The notes: generated by a model not told the origin, from the letters alone. DNA of 64,000 bases from JADKAV01 sp037045455 (GCA_037045455.1 JBAOIN010000003.1:310001-374000); one strand, 5' to 3'. Positions 16,874 through 25,828 are shown, counted from the stretch's first letter. Numbers and translations are program-made.

Positions 16874-17485
16874 GTGGTCAGCGAACGCAGGGAACTGGTC
16901 GGAGTCACCACCACTGTCGACGCGGACATGATGCTCGCGGGCTATCCGCGCGGGCTGTTCGCCATGTCGTACTCATCTGTGCTCTATCAATGGTGGTCAC
17001 CCGATCCCCGTGGCGTGCTGCCGCTTGATCGGTTGCGGGTCACCCGCAGTCTGGCCAAGAGTTGCCGCCGGCACACGACCTCGATCGACAAGGACTTCGA
17101 CGCCGTCCTGGCCAGATGCGCGGACACCCGGCGTCCGGGCGGCTGGATCGATGCCCGCCTCGCCCAGGCCTATCGGACCCTGCACGAACGCGGGCACGCG
17201 CACTCGGTCGAGGTCTGGGACGCCCAAGGGGAGTTGGTCGGCGGTCTGTTCGCGGTGACCGTGGGCGGTTTCGTCTCGGGGGAGTCGATGTTCCATCTGC
17301 AGCGCGACGCGTCGAAAGTGGCGCTGGTGGCCCTCGTGGAACGGCTGAGCGAGACCGGCCAACCGGTGGTCCTCGACACGCAGTGGTGCACACCGCACCT
17401 GGCCTCACTCGGAGTGGTCGAGGTGCGGCGCCGGGACTACCAGCGGATGGTGCGCAACGTCATCGACTCGCGCCCGGTGCTGTGA
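16874..17485 (+). CDS. aat: Leucyl/phenylalanyl-tRNA-protein transferase
   Basis: 203 residues. Aat adds Leu or Phe from tRNA to N-terminal Arg/Lys of proteins, marking them for ClpS/ClpAP. Family signatures: WWSPDPRGVLPLDRLRVTRS, AYRTLHERGHAHSVEVWD, LVGGLFAVTVGGFVSGESMF and DTQWCTPHLASLGVVEV. It starts at GTG 16874, 12 bases after the Fe-S carrier, so both may be co-transcribed. It is slightly shorter at the N-terminus than E. coli Aat. Its 3' end overlaps the convergent TusA-like gene by 26 bases. Confidence 0.88.
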   Translation: MVSERRELVGVTTTVDADMMLAGYPRGLFAMSYSSVLYQWWSPDPRGVLPLDRLRVTRSLAKSCRRHTTSIDKDFDAVLARCADTRRPGGWIDARLAQAYRTLHERGHAHSVEVWDAQGELVGGLFAVTVGGFVSGESMFHLQRDASKVALVALVERLSETGQPVVLDTQWCTPHLASLGVVEVRRRDYQRMVRNVIDSRPVL

Positions 17486-17693
17486 TCACGATGAACTCCC
17501 AATAGCCCTCGTGCGGCGTCGTCTCTTCCAGCTGCGCACCGCGCATCCGGCACCACGCCGGCACGTCGGTCAGCGAGACCGGGTCGTCACTGAGCAACTC
17601 GAGCCGAGTTCGGGGCCCCGCTGCTGCCGCCGCCTGACCCAGCAGGACCACGGGGTAAGGGCATCGCCGGCCACGGGCGTCGATGATCGTCAC
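17460..17693 (-). CDS. TusA-like sulfur carrier protein
   Basis: 77 residues: MTIIDARGRRCPYPVVLLGQ contains the CPxP motif of TusA/SirA sulfur carriers, whose Cys accepts persulfide. The rest (LELLSDDPVSLTDVPAWCRM, GYWEFIV) fits the two-layer alpha/beta TusA fold. ATGA overlap with the upstream desulfurase-like gene indicates a functional pair: desulfurase-like protein gives sulfur to the carrier. The recipient is unknown; ctaC lies 176 bases beyond the start of the pair. Confidence 0.8.
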   Translation of the reverse strand: MTIIDARGRRCPYPVVLLGQAAAAAGPRTRLELLSDDPVSLTDVPAWCRMRGAQLEETTPHEGYWEFIVITAPGASR

Positions 17694-18760
17694 AGGCCGT
17701 CGGTGCCCATCTCTGCGCGCAGCTCCCGGACGACGATCACGAACGCCTCGACGAAGCCGTCCACGGCCTCGTCCGGCAGGCCAGGGGGCAGGCCAAGCCG
17801 GATGTTGCCGCCGGTCAGGCCGCCGGTCGCGGACAGGACGTGGCTCGCCTGGCCGGTACGCGATGCGCAGGCCGAGCCGCTGCCGACGGCATAGCCCCGG
17901 GTGTCCAAGCGGGTCTGCAGAACTTCTGCGTCCATATAGAGGACAGACAAGCTCAGCACATGAGGGAGATCGCCGGGCTCACCCCCGTGCACCTGGACAT
18001 CAGCCACCTCAGCCAGGATGCGTCGACGAATCCGTGCGGTCTGTTGCCGCACCCGCTCGCGAAGGTCGCCGGCCTGCTGAGCCCACTGCTGCGCTGTCAA
18101 CCCGCAGGTCACCGCCGCCGCCACGTTGTCGGACAACCGGGGCCGGCCGGCCTGCCTGGAGATGATCGCGACCGCGCCCGGCACCGAACCCCAGGCCCGC
18201 GGGTCCAGCAGCAGCCGGTCCCACCACGGCGGTAAAGCGGTCCAGCCGAGGGCGCAGCTGGCGTCGAGCACCACGGCGCAGCCGCTGGCCGCAGCCCAGC
18301 TACCGAGATCGGCCTGGACACTGCCGATCTCCTGATTGGCTGCCGCGGTGGCCAGCAACGCCCGTTGGGGCAGATCCCCCGGCCGCAGCCTGCCGGCGCT
18401 GTCCACCGGCAGGATCTCGTGGCGAAGCCCGAGTTGAGCGGCTGCCGCAGCGGACTGCTCCTGCAGCGTGATGGGGTCGGCGGCACCGGTCACGATCACG
18501 TCGAAACCGCCACGGACTGCGACGTCGAGCAGAGCGTGGGCGGCGGCTGCGGCCACATCGGGCACGAACCATGCGGCGGCGCCACCGACCAGCGTGGCCA
18601 TGGCGTTCTGGCTCTCCACGAGCAACGCGTGGCTGGTCCGGCCCTCGTGGTAGGTGGCCGTCACCGGGGCCCAGGCACGCTGCATCGCAGTGGTCGCCCA
18701 GCGTGCCGTCTGCTCGTCCGGAGCACGTGAAACCGCACAATCCAGCACGAACCGCGACAT
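17690..18760 (-). CDS. Cysteine desulfurase-like protein without the usual PLP lysine
   Basis: 356 residues of the class V aminotransferase / NifS-IscS fold. The persulfide loop GSGSACASRTGQASHVL with its Cys is present, as is the cofactor-region Asp in CAVVLDASCALGW. Where desulfurases have S-[AG]-H-K and a GP-x-G loop, this protein has LLLDPRAWGSVPGAVAI, with no lysine, so the internal aldimine may not form. The partner TusA-like gene overlaps its end. It may be a specialised or non-PLP member; I recall similar actinobacterial fusions of desulfurase and TusA near ctaC, but cannot check them. Confidence 0.75.
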   Translation of the reverse strand: MSRFVLDCAVSRAPDEQTARWATTAMQRAWAPVTATYHEGRTSHALLVESQNAMATLVGGAAAWFVPDVAAAAAHALLDVAVRGGFDVIVTGAADPITLQEQSAAAAAQLGLRHEILPVDSAGRLRPGDLPQRALLATAAANQEIGSVQADLGSWAAASGCAVVLDASCALGWTALPPWWDRLLLDPRAWGSVPGAVAIISRQAGRPRLSDNVAAAVTCGLTAQQWAQQAGDLRERVRQQTARIRRRILAEVADVQVHGGEPGDLPHVLSLSVLYMDAEVLQTRLDTRGYAVGSGSACASRTGQASHVLSATGGLTGGNIRLGLPPGLPDEAVDGFVEAFVIVVRELRAEMGTDGL

Positions 18761-18868
18761 GTCGGCACGGTACCGCCCCTCGCGGCTTTACTGCCGTGGG
18801 TATTGCGCTAGGGTCGCTTTGAAACCTTGCACGTTTCTTACGTGCGCCGGGCTTTTGGGAAGGGTTCC

Positions 18869-19693
18869 ATGAGGCGAATGACAGCGGGTGGGGGGCGTCG
18901 GAAAGCGGCGCTCGTGGCGCTGAGCGGCGTTTCGGCGCTGTTCCTCGCAGGGTGCTCCCAGAGCACGATCGACGACTGGAAGCGGGCGGGATATCCGGCT
19001 CCGTCGACCGAAGAGGGCCCCCGCATGCTCCACCTGTGGACCGGCTCCTGGATCGCGGCGCTGGCCGTCGGGTTCCTGGTCTGGGGCCTGATCATCTGGT
19101 CGATCATCGTGTACCGCCGTCGTTCGGATCACGATCACGCGCCCGATCAGGTCCGCTACAACCTCCCGATGGAGATCATGTACACGATCGTGCCCCTGAT
19201 CATGATCGGTGGCATGTTCTTCTTCACCGCGCGCGATCAGAGCGTGCTCAGGACGGTCAACGAGAACCCCGACGTCAAGATCGGTGTCGTCGGCTTCCGC
19301 TGGTCATGGACGTTCAACTACGTGGACCAGAACACCTACGAGGTCGGTACGCCCGGGGGACAGGGCCCCGTGATGTACCTGCCCATCGACAAGAGCGTGA
19401 CCTTCGAGCTCACCAGCCCCGACGTGATCCACTCCTTCTGGGTGCCCACGTTCCTGGAGAAGCTGGACGTTATCCCCGGTCGTACGAACAAGATGACGGT
19501 GACTCCAAACAAGTTGGGCACGTTCCGCGGCAAGTGCGCGGAGTTGTGCGGCGTGGACCACTCCCGCATGCTGTTCACCGTGAAGGTTGTCACCCAGCAG
19601 GAATTCGACGCCCACATGCAGGAACTGCGGGCGAAGGGCCAGTTCGGCCAGTTGACAAGTGGCAGGACGACCGAATCGGCACAAGGAGTCTGA
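18869..19693 (+). CDS. ctaC: Cytochrome c oxidase subunit II
   Basis: 274-residue lipoprotein subunit II of the aa3 oxidase. Lipobox LFLAGCSQ, then two membrane helices (WIAALAVGFLVWGLIIWSII, IMYTIVPLIMIGGMFFF). CuA site: HSFWVPTFLEK (His) and CAELCGVDHSRM (two Cys, Glu, His, Met). It accepts electrons from the bc1-bound cytochrome QcrC. The ATG at 18869 (MRRMTAGGGRRKAALV) gives a proper signal sequence; an upstream in-frame start would add 14 residues. ctaD follows after one base. Confidence 0.95.
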   Translation: MRRMTAGGGRRKAALVALSGVSALFLAGCSQSTIDDWKRAGYPAPSTEEGPRMLHLWTGSWIAALAVGFLVWGLIIWSIIVYRRRSDHDHAPDQVRYNLPMEIMYTIVPLIMIGGMFFFTARDQSVLRTVNENPDVKIGVVGFRWSWTFNYVDQNTYEVGTPGGQGPVMYLPIDKSVTFELTSPDVIHSFWVPTFLEKLDVIPGRTNKMTVTPNKLGTFRGKCAELCGVDHSRMLFTVKVVTQQEFDAHMQELRAKGQFGQLTSGRTTESAQGV

Positions 19694-19694
19694 C

Positions 19695-21446
19695 GTGGCA
19701 ATCCTCGACGAACCGATCCGCAGCGACGACACGGTGGACCGTGAGGCCGAGAAACTGGCTGCCAAGGCCAAGCGTCGGCAGGGCTTCGGGCAGACGGTCA
19801 TCAAGTGGTTGACATCGACCGACCACAAGATCATTGGTCAGCTGTACCTGATCACCTCGTTCGTGTACTTCATGGTGGCCGGTTTGTTGGCCCTCGGCAT
19901 GCGTGGCGAACTGGCCCAGTCGGGCCTGCAGTTGCTGTCCAACGCGCAGTACAACCAGTTCTTCACGATGCACGGCATCATCATGCTGTTCCTGTTCGCG
20001 ACGCCGTTGTTCGTCGGCTTCGGCAACGTGATCATGCCGCTGCAGATCGGCTCACCGGACGTGGCCTTCCCGCGGTTGAACATGTTCTCGTACTGGCTGT
20101 TCTTCTTCGGTGGCCTGACTGCAGCGCTGTCGTTCTTCACGCCCAGTGGCGCTCCCGACTTCGGCTGGTTCTTCTACGCGCCGCTGCACAACGAGGTCTT
20201 CACGCCGACGTATGGCGCCGACATGGTGCTGCTGGGTCTGGCCATGGGTGGTCTGGGCACGATCCTGGGCGCGGTCAACTTCCTCACCACGATCTTCACC
20301 ATGCGTGCTCCGGGCATGACGATGTTCCGGATGCCGGTTTTCACGTGGACGGTGCTGGTCACCTCCGTTCTGGTGCTCATGGTCTTCCCGGTGCTGGCCG
20401 CGACGCTGCTGGTCGTCGAGATCGATCGGAAGTTTGGCACGGTCGTGTTCGCCAGCGAGAACGGTGGCGCAATCCTCTTCCAGCATCTGTTCTGGTTCTT
20501 CGGCCATCCGGAGGTCTACATCCTGGCGTTGCCGTTCTTCGGCATCACCAGCGAGATCCTGCCGGTGTTCAGCCGCAAACCGATCTTCGGCTACAAGGGT
20601 CTGGTCTTCGCGACGCTGGCGATCGGTGCCCTGTCGATGGCGGTCTGGGCGCACCACATGTACGTCACTGGCGCGATCCTGCTGCCGTTCTTCGCCTTCA
20701 TGACGATGCTGATCGCGGTGCCCACGGGGGTGAAGTTCTTCAACTGGGTGGGGACGATGTGGGGTGGGTCGATCACGTTCGAAACGCCGATGTTGTGGAC
20801 TCTGGGCTTCCTTGTGACGTTCCTGTTTGGTGGTCTCACCGGCATCATGCTGGCCTCTCCGCCGCTGGACTTCCAGCTCTCCGACAGCTACTTCGTGGTG
20901 GCCCACTTCCACTACACCGTGTTCGGAACCGTCGTGTTCGTCATGTTCGCCGGGTTCTACTACTGGTGGCCGAAGATGACCGGGAAGATGCTCGACGAGC
21001 GCCTCGGCAAGATCCACTTCTGGCTGCTGTTCTGGGGTTTCCAGATCACGTTCCTGGTCCAGCACTGGCTGGGCACCCAGGGCATGCCGCGTCGTTATGC
21101 GGACTACCTGCCCGACGAAGGGTTCACGCTGCTCAACCAGATCTCGTCCTTCGGGGCGCTCATTCTGGGCATTTCGACCCTGTTCTTCCTCTACAACGTG
21201 TACCGGACGTGGCGATTCGCCCCGAACGTCACCGTCGACGACCCGTGGGGCTGGGGTGCCTCCCTGGAATGGGCGACCAGTTGCCCGCCGCCGCGGCACA
21301 ACTTCATCTCGCTGCCGCCCATCCGCTCTGAGCGGCCCGCGTTCGACCTGCACCATCCGGAGGTCGAGGGAATCCTGCCGATGAGCGTGGTGGAGAGCCT
21401 GGTCGGAGCCACCTCCGGTTCGGTCGAGAAGGGAGATCACTCGTGA
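19695..21446 (+). CDS. ctaD: Cytochrome c oxidase subunit I
   Basis: 583-residue catalytic subunit of the heme-copper oxidase with about 12 membrane helices. Heme a ligand His in FFTMHGIIMLFLFATP, CuB/Tyr site WFFGHPEVYILALP, CuB histidines in WAHHMYVTG, and heme a3/heme a histidines in VVAHFHYTVFG. The frame starts GTG 19695 with ACAAGGAG upstream. The C-terminal cytoplasmic tail contains CPPPRHNFISLPPIRSERPA, usual for actinobacterial CtaD. It overlaps ctaF by 4 bases. Confidence 0.97.
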   Translation: MAILDEPIRSDDTVDREAEKLAAKAKRRQGFGQTVIKWLTSTDHKIIGQLYLITSFVYFMVAGLLALGMRGELAQSGLQLLSNAQYNQFFTMHGIIMLFLFATPLFVGFGNVIMPLQIGSPDVAFPRLNMFSYWLFFFGGLTAALSFFTPSGAPDFGWFFYAPLHNEVFTPTYGADMVLLGLAMGGLGTILGAVNFLTTIFTMRAPGMTMFRMPVFTWTVLVTSVLVLMVFPVLAATLLVVEIDRKFGTVVFASENGGAILFQHLFWFFGHPEVYILALPFFGITSEILPVFSRKPIFGYKGLVFATLAIGALSMAVWAHHMYVTGAILLPFFAFMTMLIAVPTGVKFFNWVGTMWGGSITFETPMLWTLGFLVTFLFGGLTGIMLASPPLDFQLSDSYFVVAHFHYTVFGTVVFVMFAGFYYWWPKMTGKMLDERLGKIHFWLLFWGFQITFLVQHWLGTQGMPRRYADYLPDEGFTLLNQISSFGALILGISTLFFLYNVYRTWRFAPNVTVDDPWGWGASLEWATSCPPPRHNFISLPPIRSERPAFDLHHPEVEGILPMSVVESLVGATSGSVEKGDHS

Positions 21447-21838
21447 AGGTCGCTGGCGTAGTTTTCAACGTCCTTGCCGCGTTCTTCTTCATCGTCGGTG
21501 TGGTCTACGGGTTCTGGGCGCAGGACTGGGCGGGCACGACGGTTCTGCTGTTCACCGGCTTCATGACGCTGCTCGTGGGCTTCTACGCGACCTACACCTC
21601 GCGGCGGCTCACTGATCACCCGTCCGACGACCAGCTGGCCGAACAGGACGAAGCTGACCCCGACTACGGGTTCTTCAGCCCGCACTCCTGGTGGCCCCTG
21701 CCGCTGGGCTTCTCGGCGATGCTGATCGTGCTCGGCCTGATCTTCGCGACGTGGCTCATGCTCACCGGGATCATCTTCCTAATGATCAGCACGGTCGGGC
21801 TGGTGTTCGAGTACTACCGCCGCGACTTCGCGCATTAG
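21443..21838 (+). CDS. ctaF: Cytochrome c oxidase subunit IV (actinobacterial type)
   Basis: 131-residue membrane protein with four helices (for example VFNVLAAFFFIVGVVYGFWA and WLMLTGIIFLMISTVGLVF) and the conserved YGFFSPHSWWPLPLGFSA loop of CtaF, the small subunit of the bc1-aa3 supercomplex. GTG start overlaps the ctaD stop (GTGA), so the two are coupled. Confidence 0.94.
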   Translation: MKVAGVVFNVLAAFFFIVGVVYGFWAQDWAGTTVLLFTGFMTLLVGFYATYTSRRLTDHPSDDQLAEQDEADPDYGFFSPHSWWPLPLGFSAMLIVLGLIFATWLMLTGIIFLMISTVGLVFEYYRRDFAH

Positions 21839-22040
21839 GCAGACTTCGGGCGCCGAGCGGGGCCATTTGTCCGGTTTGCCCTGGATGTGTGCGGGTCAGC
21901 GTGGCGAGAATCACGCCGCGCCGGGCGATCGGGTGGTTTAGAGCAACCGCCGTGCGTGGCACACTGAATACACGGCGTGTTGTGCCTCGGCGCGCCGGGG
22001 ATCGTGCGTCAGTATCGACGCAAGGAAAGGTTGCTTGCCA

Positions 22041-23237
22041 ATGTTGAAGAAGCGGAACGTCGCCGTCATCGGCGCCGCTGCCACTGCCATGCTGGCCGCC
22101 GGCTGCGGTCCCACGCTGATCGCGCGCAGCCAAGCCCCTGAGCAGTCTGCGGTGTCCATGCAGGTGGTGCCCGCTGCGCAGCGCAAAGCCCCTGTGAACC
22201 AGCCCATCGTCATCGTGGCGCAGGACGGCTCGCTGGCCAACGTGGCGGTGAAGGGCCCTAAAGGCCTGCTGAAGGGCTCCTACAACCCCGAACGCAATAC
22301 CTGGACCTCCAAGGCCCAGACGCTGGATTTCGGCGCCACGTACACCGTGCAGGCCACGGCGACCAACGCTGACGGCCAGCCGACCACGCTGGACCGCACG
22401 TTCAAGACCGTCAACCCGCAGACCCTGGTGCAGGTGAGCTCGGTGAGTGTGGCCGACGGTGCCCAGGTGGGCGTTGGTATGCCGGTCCGGGTGACGTTCA
22501 GCGCCCCGGTGAAGAACAAGCGTGCCGTCGAGGAGCAGTTGCAGGTGCGGACCTCGACGCCGGTGCAGGGTGCCTGGTCCTGGGAGTCCGACACCGTTGT
22601 GGTCTTCCGGCCGAAGAAGTACTGGCCCGAGAACACCAAGGTGCAGGTGGACATGCCGCTCAAGGGCATCAAGACCGGGCCTGGCGCGTACGGCGACGAC
22701 AACTCCCAGGTGACTTACCGCACGGGCGACTCGATGATCTCGACGTACAACGCCGCCAACCACACGATGACCGTGAAGAAGAACGGCAAGGTGATCAAGA
22801 CCTTCCCGGCCACCAGCGGCAAGCCCGGTTTCGAGACCCGCTCCGGCATCAAGGTCATCTCCGAGAAGTTGGACTTCGTGGTCATGGACGCGGCCAGCGG
22901 CGGTACCTCGAAGAGCGACCCTGAGTACTACCGGCTCGACGTGAACTGGGCGATGCGGATCACGAGCTCGGGTGAGTTCGTTCACGCCGCCCCGTGGTCG
23001 GTCGGTTCGCAGGGCTACGCCAACGTGAGCCACGGCTGCATCGGCCTGAGCACGGACAATGCTTACTGGCTGTTCCAGAACTCCGAGGTCGGCGACGTGG
23101 TGGTTGTGAAGAACACCGGCCGTGAGCAGGACCTCGGCAACGGCATCACCGAGTGGAACGTGTCCTGGAAGGACTGGCTGCAGCACTCCAAGACCGGTGC
23201 GGTGACCACCGAAGCGATCGAGTCGCCGAGCGCCTAG
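22041..23237 (+). CDS. Lipoprotein L,D-transpeptidase (YkuD domain)
   Basis: 398 residues. Lipobox LAAGCGPT, then two Ig-like beta domains (FGATYTVQATATNADGQPTT; VSVADGAQVGVGMPVRVTFS) and a C-terminal YkuD domain with the active site NVSHGCIGLSTDNAYWL (His and Cys). It makes 3-3 cross-links between meso-diaminopimelate residues in peptidoglycan, like mycobacterial LdtMt proteins. The start is ATG 22041 in the signal peptide MLKKRNVAVIGAAATAML. The 202 bases upstream back to ctaF show no clear element. A strong hairpin follows the stop. Confidence 0.93.
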   Translation: MLKKRNVAVIGAAATAMLAAGCGPTLIARSQAPEQSAVSMQVVPAAQRKAPVNQPIVIVAQDGSLANVAVKGPKGLLKGSYNPERNTWTSKAQTLDFGATYTVQATATNADGQPTTLDRTFKTVNPQTLVQVSSVSVADGAQVGVGMPVRVTFSAPVKNKRAVEEQLQVRTSTPVQGAWSWESDTVVVFRPKKYWPENTKVQVDMPLKGIKTGPGAYGDDNSQVTYRTGDSMISTYNAANHTMTVKKNGKVIKTFPATSGKPGFETRSGIKVISEKLDFVVMDAASGGTSKSDPEYYRLDVNWAMRITSSGEFVHAAPWSVGSQGYANVSHGCIGLSTDNAYWLFQNSEVGDVVVVKNTGREQDLGNGITEWNVSWKDWLQHSKTGAVTTEAIESPSA

Positions 23238-23246
23238 CCTGTTGTG

Positions 23247-23282
23247 CTGAGCCCCGCTGCCCATCCTGGTGGCGGGGCTCAG
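23247..23282. terminator. Perfect hairpin terminator after the L,D-transpeptidase gene
   Basis: CTGAGCCCCGC (23247-23257) pairs perfectly with GCGGGGCTCAG (23272-23282), 14-base loop, 9 bases after the stop codon at 23235-23237. There is no T-run, as is common in actinobacteria. Confidence 0.85.
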
Positions 23283-23334
23283 TCGAGTCCGGCTGCCCTG
23301 AGATGGTGGCCGCACTCAGTCGTGTCACGCGACA

Positions 23335-23437
23335 AATGCGTCGATCGGGGCCAGATACGACCCGGATCCACTGGTTTGTGTCGCGGGCTCGGACAAGTGT
23401 GTGGGTCGGGGTCACATGTGGCCCCTATCGAGCGTTT
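23335..23437. repeat. Long imperfect inverted repeat at convergent ends
   Basis: The left arm about 23335-23363 (GCGTCGATCGGGGCCAGATA then CGACCC) pairs with the right arm about 23403-23437 (GGGTC then CACATGTGGCCCCTATCGAG). A nested GCGACAAA/TTTGTGTCGC pair is also present. It overlaps the 3' end of the acetyltransferase gene and probably terminates it. Confidence 0.55.
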
Positions 23438-23994
23438 TGCGCCAGATCCCGCACGACCCTCGCCGGAGTGCCGACTGCCACAACCCCGCTGGGCAGATCC
23501 TTGGTCACCACACTGCCGGCGCCGACCACTGTGTCAGCCCCGATGGTCACCCCTGGCAGCACGATCACGCCGGCACCGAGCCAGACGTTGTCGTGCAGCG
23601 TGATCGGCGCCGCCGATTCCCAGCCTAGAGAGCGAGGTTGCGGTTCCAGGGGATGCGTCGCCGTCGTCAAGGTGACCCGCGGTGCGATCTGGCAGTGGGC
23701 GCCGATATGGATGTCTGCCGCATCCAGCAGGACGCAGTCGTAGTTGATGAAGGTGCCCTCGCCGACGTGAATGTGGAGGCCGTAGTCGCAGCGCAGGGGT
23801 GGGCAGATCGTGACGCCCGGCCCGCAGGTACCGAGGAGTTCCTGTAGGAGGGCCGTACGCAGATGCGCCTGCCGGGCCGGCGTGGCATTGAAGCGCTCGA
23901 GCACTTCCTGGCCGGCCAGATGCAGCTTTTCCATCTGCGGGTCCTCGGCGATGTACAGCTCGCCCGCCCGCATCCGCTCGAACATCTCGCCCAC
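23425..23994 (-). CDS. Maltose/galactoside O-acetyltransferase-like protein
   Basis: 189 residues of the left-handed beta-helix acetyltransferase family (Maa/LacA/NodL). N-terminal Mac domain VGEMFERMRAGELYIAEDP, then hexapeptide repeats (ADIHIGAHCQIAPRVTLTTA, VWLGAGVIVLPGVTIG, DTVVGAGSVVTKDL) and the usual end GTPARVVRDL. The catalytic His is expected in TTATHPLEP. It transfers acetyl from acetyl-CoA to a sugar hydroxyl; acceptor unknown. Start GTG 23994; an internal ATG at 23985 is the alternative. Confidence 0.9.
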   Translation of the reverse strand: MGEMFERMRAGELYIAEDPQMEKLHLAGQEVLERFNATPARQAHLRTALLQELLGTCGPGVTICPPLRCDYGLHIHVGEGTFINYDCVLLDAADIHIGAHCQIAPRVTLTTATHPLEPQPRSLGWESAAPITLHDNVWLGAGVIVLPGVTIGADTVVGAGSVVTKDLPSGVVAVGTPARVVRDLAQNAR

Positions 23995-24006
23995 GTGGTC
24001 AGGATG

Positions 24007-24088
24007 GCATCGGTTAGAGGTTCCAACATCCGTTAGACGGAAATGTCGGTTTTGTCCTCTAACGGATGTTCCAACATCTAACCGATGC
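24007..24088. repeat. Family B inverted repeat, copy 2
   Basis: The left arm 24007-24037 begins GCATCGGTTAGAGGTTCCAA and ends CATCCGTTAGA. The right arm 24058-24088 is its reverse complement with three mismatches in 31. It abuts a GC-rich hairpin at 24087-24129. It lies upstream of the acetyltransferase gene and downstream of qcrB. Confidence 0.8.
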
Positions 24089-24129
24089 GAAAGGCCCCGC
24101 CCCCAACGCAGGGGAGCGGGGCCTTTCGC
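24087..24129. terminator. Terminator of the ctaE-qcrCAB operon
   Basis: GCGAAAGGCCCCGC (24087-24100) pairs perfectly with GCGGGGCCTTTCGC (24116-24129). On the minus strand this hairpin starts 8 bases past the qcrB stop codon and ends in a TTTCGC tract, a clear rho-independent-like terminator. Confidence 0.88.
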
Positions 24130-24136
24130 GTATGAC

Positions 24137-25828
24137 TCAGTCGTTGGCCGGGTCGTGCAGAACCGAACCATCGTGGGACGGAACGAGGCGGCGGTCCTCA
24201 TCCATGACCGGGGCGGCCTCTTCGACCTCGTGGCGCAGGTGCGCCTCGGCTGCCTCGAGCTCAGCCCGGGTCGGCAGGGCGACGTTGTCGGCGTAGAAGA
24301 AGTTCGACAACTTGGCCTGCATGCGGGCCTTCCTGGCACCCTTGAGTGCGACCCCGTTCTCGTCGACCTCCTCGGGGGCCGGCAGCGGCGTCCGGTCCGG
24401 CTTGGACATGAGCACGGCCCTCTCCTCTTCGGAGATCGGCGCGTGGATCTCGATGAACTCACCGTGCGGCAGGCGCAGGATGTTGCCGGTCTCCATGCCG
24501 TGCAGCAACTTGTCCCGGTCACGACGCTGCAGGCCAAGGCAGATGCGCTTGGTCGCCACGAACACCAGTGGCGGCACCACGAAGATCGCGATCCGCAGGA
24601 ACCAGGTGATGGAGTTGATCGACAGGTCGAAGAACTTCGCGATCAGGTCGTTACCACCACCGACCCAGAGCAACACGTAGAACGACAGTGCCATGGCACC
24701 CAGCGCCGTGCGCACAGGGGCGTTGCGCGGCCGGTCCAGCAGATGGTGCTCGGACTTGTCGCCGGTGGCCCACTGCTCGATCCACGGGTACAGCCCCAAG
24801 GCCGTGAAGATGAGGCCAGGCACGATCACTGCCGGAACGAGGATGTTCCAGCTCAAGTTGTGGCCGAAGATCACCCATTCCACGTTGGGCATCATCCGCA
24901 ACGAACCCTCGAGCCAGCCGATGTACCAGTCGGGCTGGGAACCGGCCGTGACCTGGTCAGGCGTATAGGGTCCGTACAGCCAGATCGGGTTGATCGTGAC
25001 CAGCCCCGAGATCAGTGTGATGACCCCGAACACGACGAAGAAGAAGCCGCCGGCCTTGGCCATGTAGATCGGCATCAGGCGGTAGCCCACGACGTTCTCG
25101 TTGGTGCGCCCGGGGCCGGGGAACTGAGTGTGCTTCTGGTACCACACCATGATCAGGTGGGCGGTGAGCAGCGCCAGGATCAGACCGGGGACCAGCAGGA
25201 TGTGGATCCCGTAGAGCCGGGGGATGATGTCCGACCCCGGGAACTCGCCGCCGAACAGGAAGAAGCTCACGTAGGAGCCGACCAGGGGGATCGCCAGGAT
25301 GATGCCCTGGATGATCCGCAGGCCGGTGCCGGAGAGCAGGTCGTCGGGCAGCGAGTAGCCGGCGAAACCGGCCGCGAAGGCCATGACCAACAGGCCGGTG
25401 CCGATCACCCAGTTCATCTCACGGGGCTTGCGGAAGGCACCGGTGAAGAACACGCGGCACAGGTGCACGGAGATGGCGGCGATGAAGAACAGCGCCCCCC
25501 AGTGGTGCACCTGCCGCATCAGCAGGCCGCCACGGACGTCGAAGGAGATGTCGAGGGTCGAGGCGTAGGCCTCGGACATCTTCACGCCCTTCAGCGGCAC
25601 GTAGGAGCCGTTGTAGGCGATCTCGATCATCGACGGCTTGAAGAACAGCGTGAGATAGACCCCGGACAGCAGCACGACGATGAAGCTGTACAGGGCGATC
25701 TCACCGAGCATGAACGACCAGTGCTCGGGGAAGACCTTGCCCATACTGCGTTTCAGGAAGTTACTGGAGGCCAACCTGTCGTCGACCCAGCGGACCGTCT
25801 TGCCCGCCGTGTTCACCGTCGCGCTCAT
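24137..25828 (-). CDS. qcrB: Cytochrome bc1 complex cytochrome b subunit
   Basis: 563 residues. Two b-heme ligand sets: LLMRQVHHWGALFFIAAISV and YGIHILLVPGLILALLTAHL. Quinol site region GPYTPDQVTAGSQPDWYIGW (PDWY in place of PEWY, as usual in actinobacteria). C-terminal cytoplasmic extension of ~150 residues typical of the actinobacterial subunit. It oxidises menaquinol and passes electrons to QcrA and QcrC in the supercomplex. Start ATG 25828 overlaps the qcrA stop by 4 bases. Last gene of the operon, with a strong terminator behind it. Confidence 0.96.
   Translation of the reverse strand: MSATVNTAGKTVRWVDDRLASSNFLKRSMGKVFPEHWSFMLGEIALYSFIVVLLSGVYLTLFFKPSMIEIAYNGSYVPLKGVKMSEAYASTLDISFDVRGGLLMRQVHHWGALFFIAAISVHLCRVFFTGAFRKPREMNWVIGTGLLVMAFAAGFAGYSLPDDLLSGTGLRIIQGIILAIPLVGSYVSFFLFGGEFPGSDIIPRLYGIHILLVPGLILALLTAHLIMVWYQKHTQFPGPGRTNENVVGYRLMPIYMAKAGGFFFVVFGVITLISGLVTINPIWLYGPYTPDQVTAGSQPDWYIGWLEGSLRMMPNVEWVIFGHNLSWNILVPAVIVPGLIFTALGLYPWIEQWATGDKSEHHLLDRPRNAPVRTALGAMALSFYVLLWVGGGNDLIAKFFDLSINSITWFLRIAIFVVPPLVFVATKRICLGLQRRDRDKLLHGMETGNILRLPHGEFIEIHAPISEEERAVLMSKPDRTPLPAPEEVDENGVALKGARKARMQAKLSNFFYADNVALPTRAELEAAEAHLRHEVEEAAPVMDEDRRLVPSHDGSVLHDPAND

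Noticed and set aside
20052..21440. Long open frame on the minus strand across ctaD
   Set aside because: It is antisense to a clear cytochrome oxidase subunit I and encodes low-complexity His/Arg/Glu-rich sequence, a usual artefact of high-GC codon use.
21786..23315. 509-codon minus-strand open frame across the L,D-transpeptidase gene
   Set aside because: Antisense to a lipoprotein gene with clear signal, Ig-like and YkuD domains; the shadow is His/Arg/Gly-rich.
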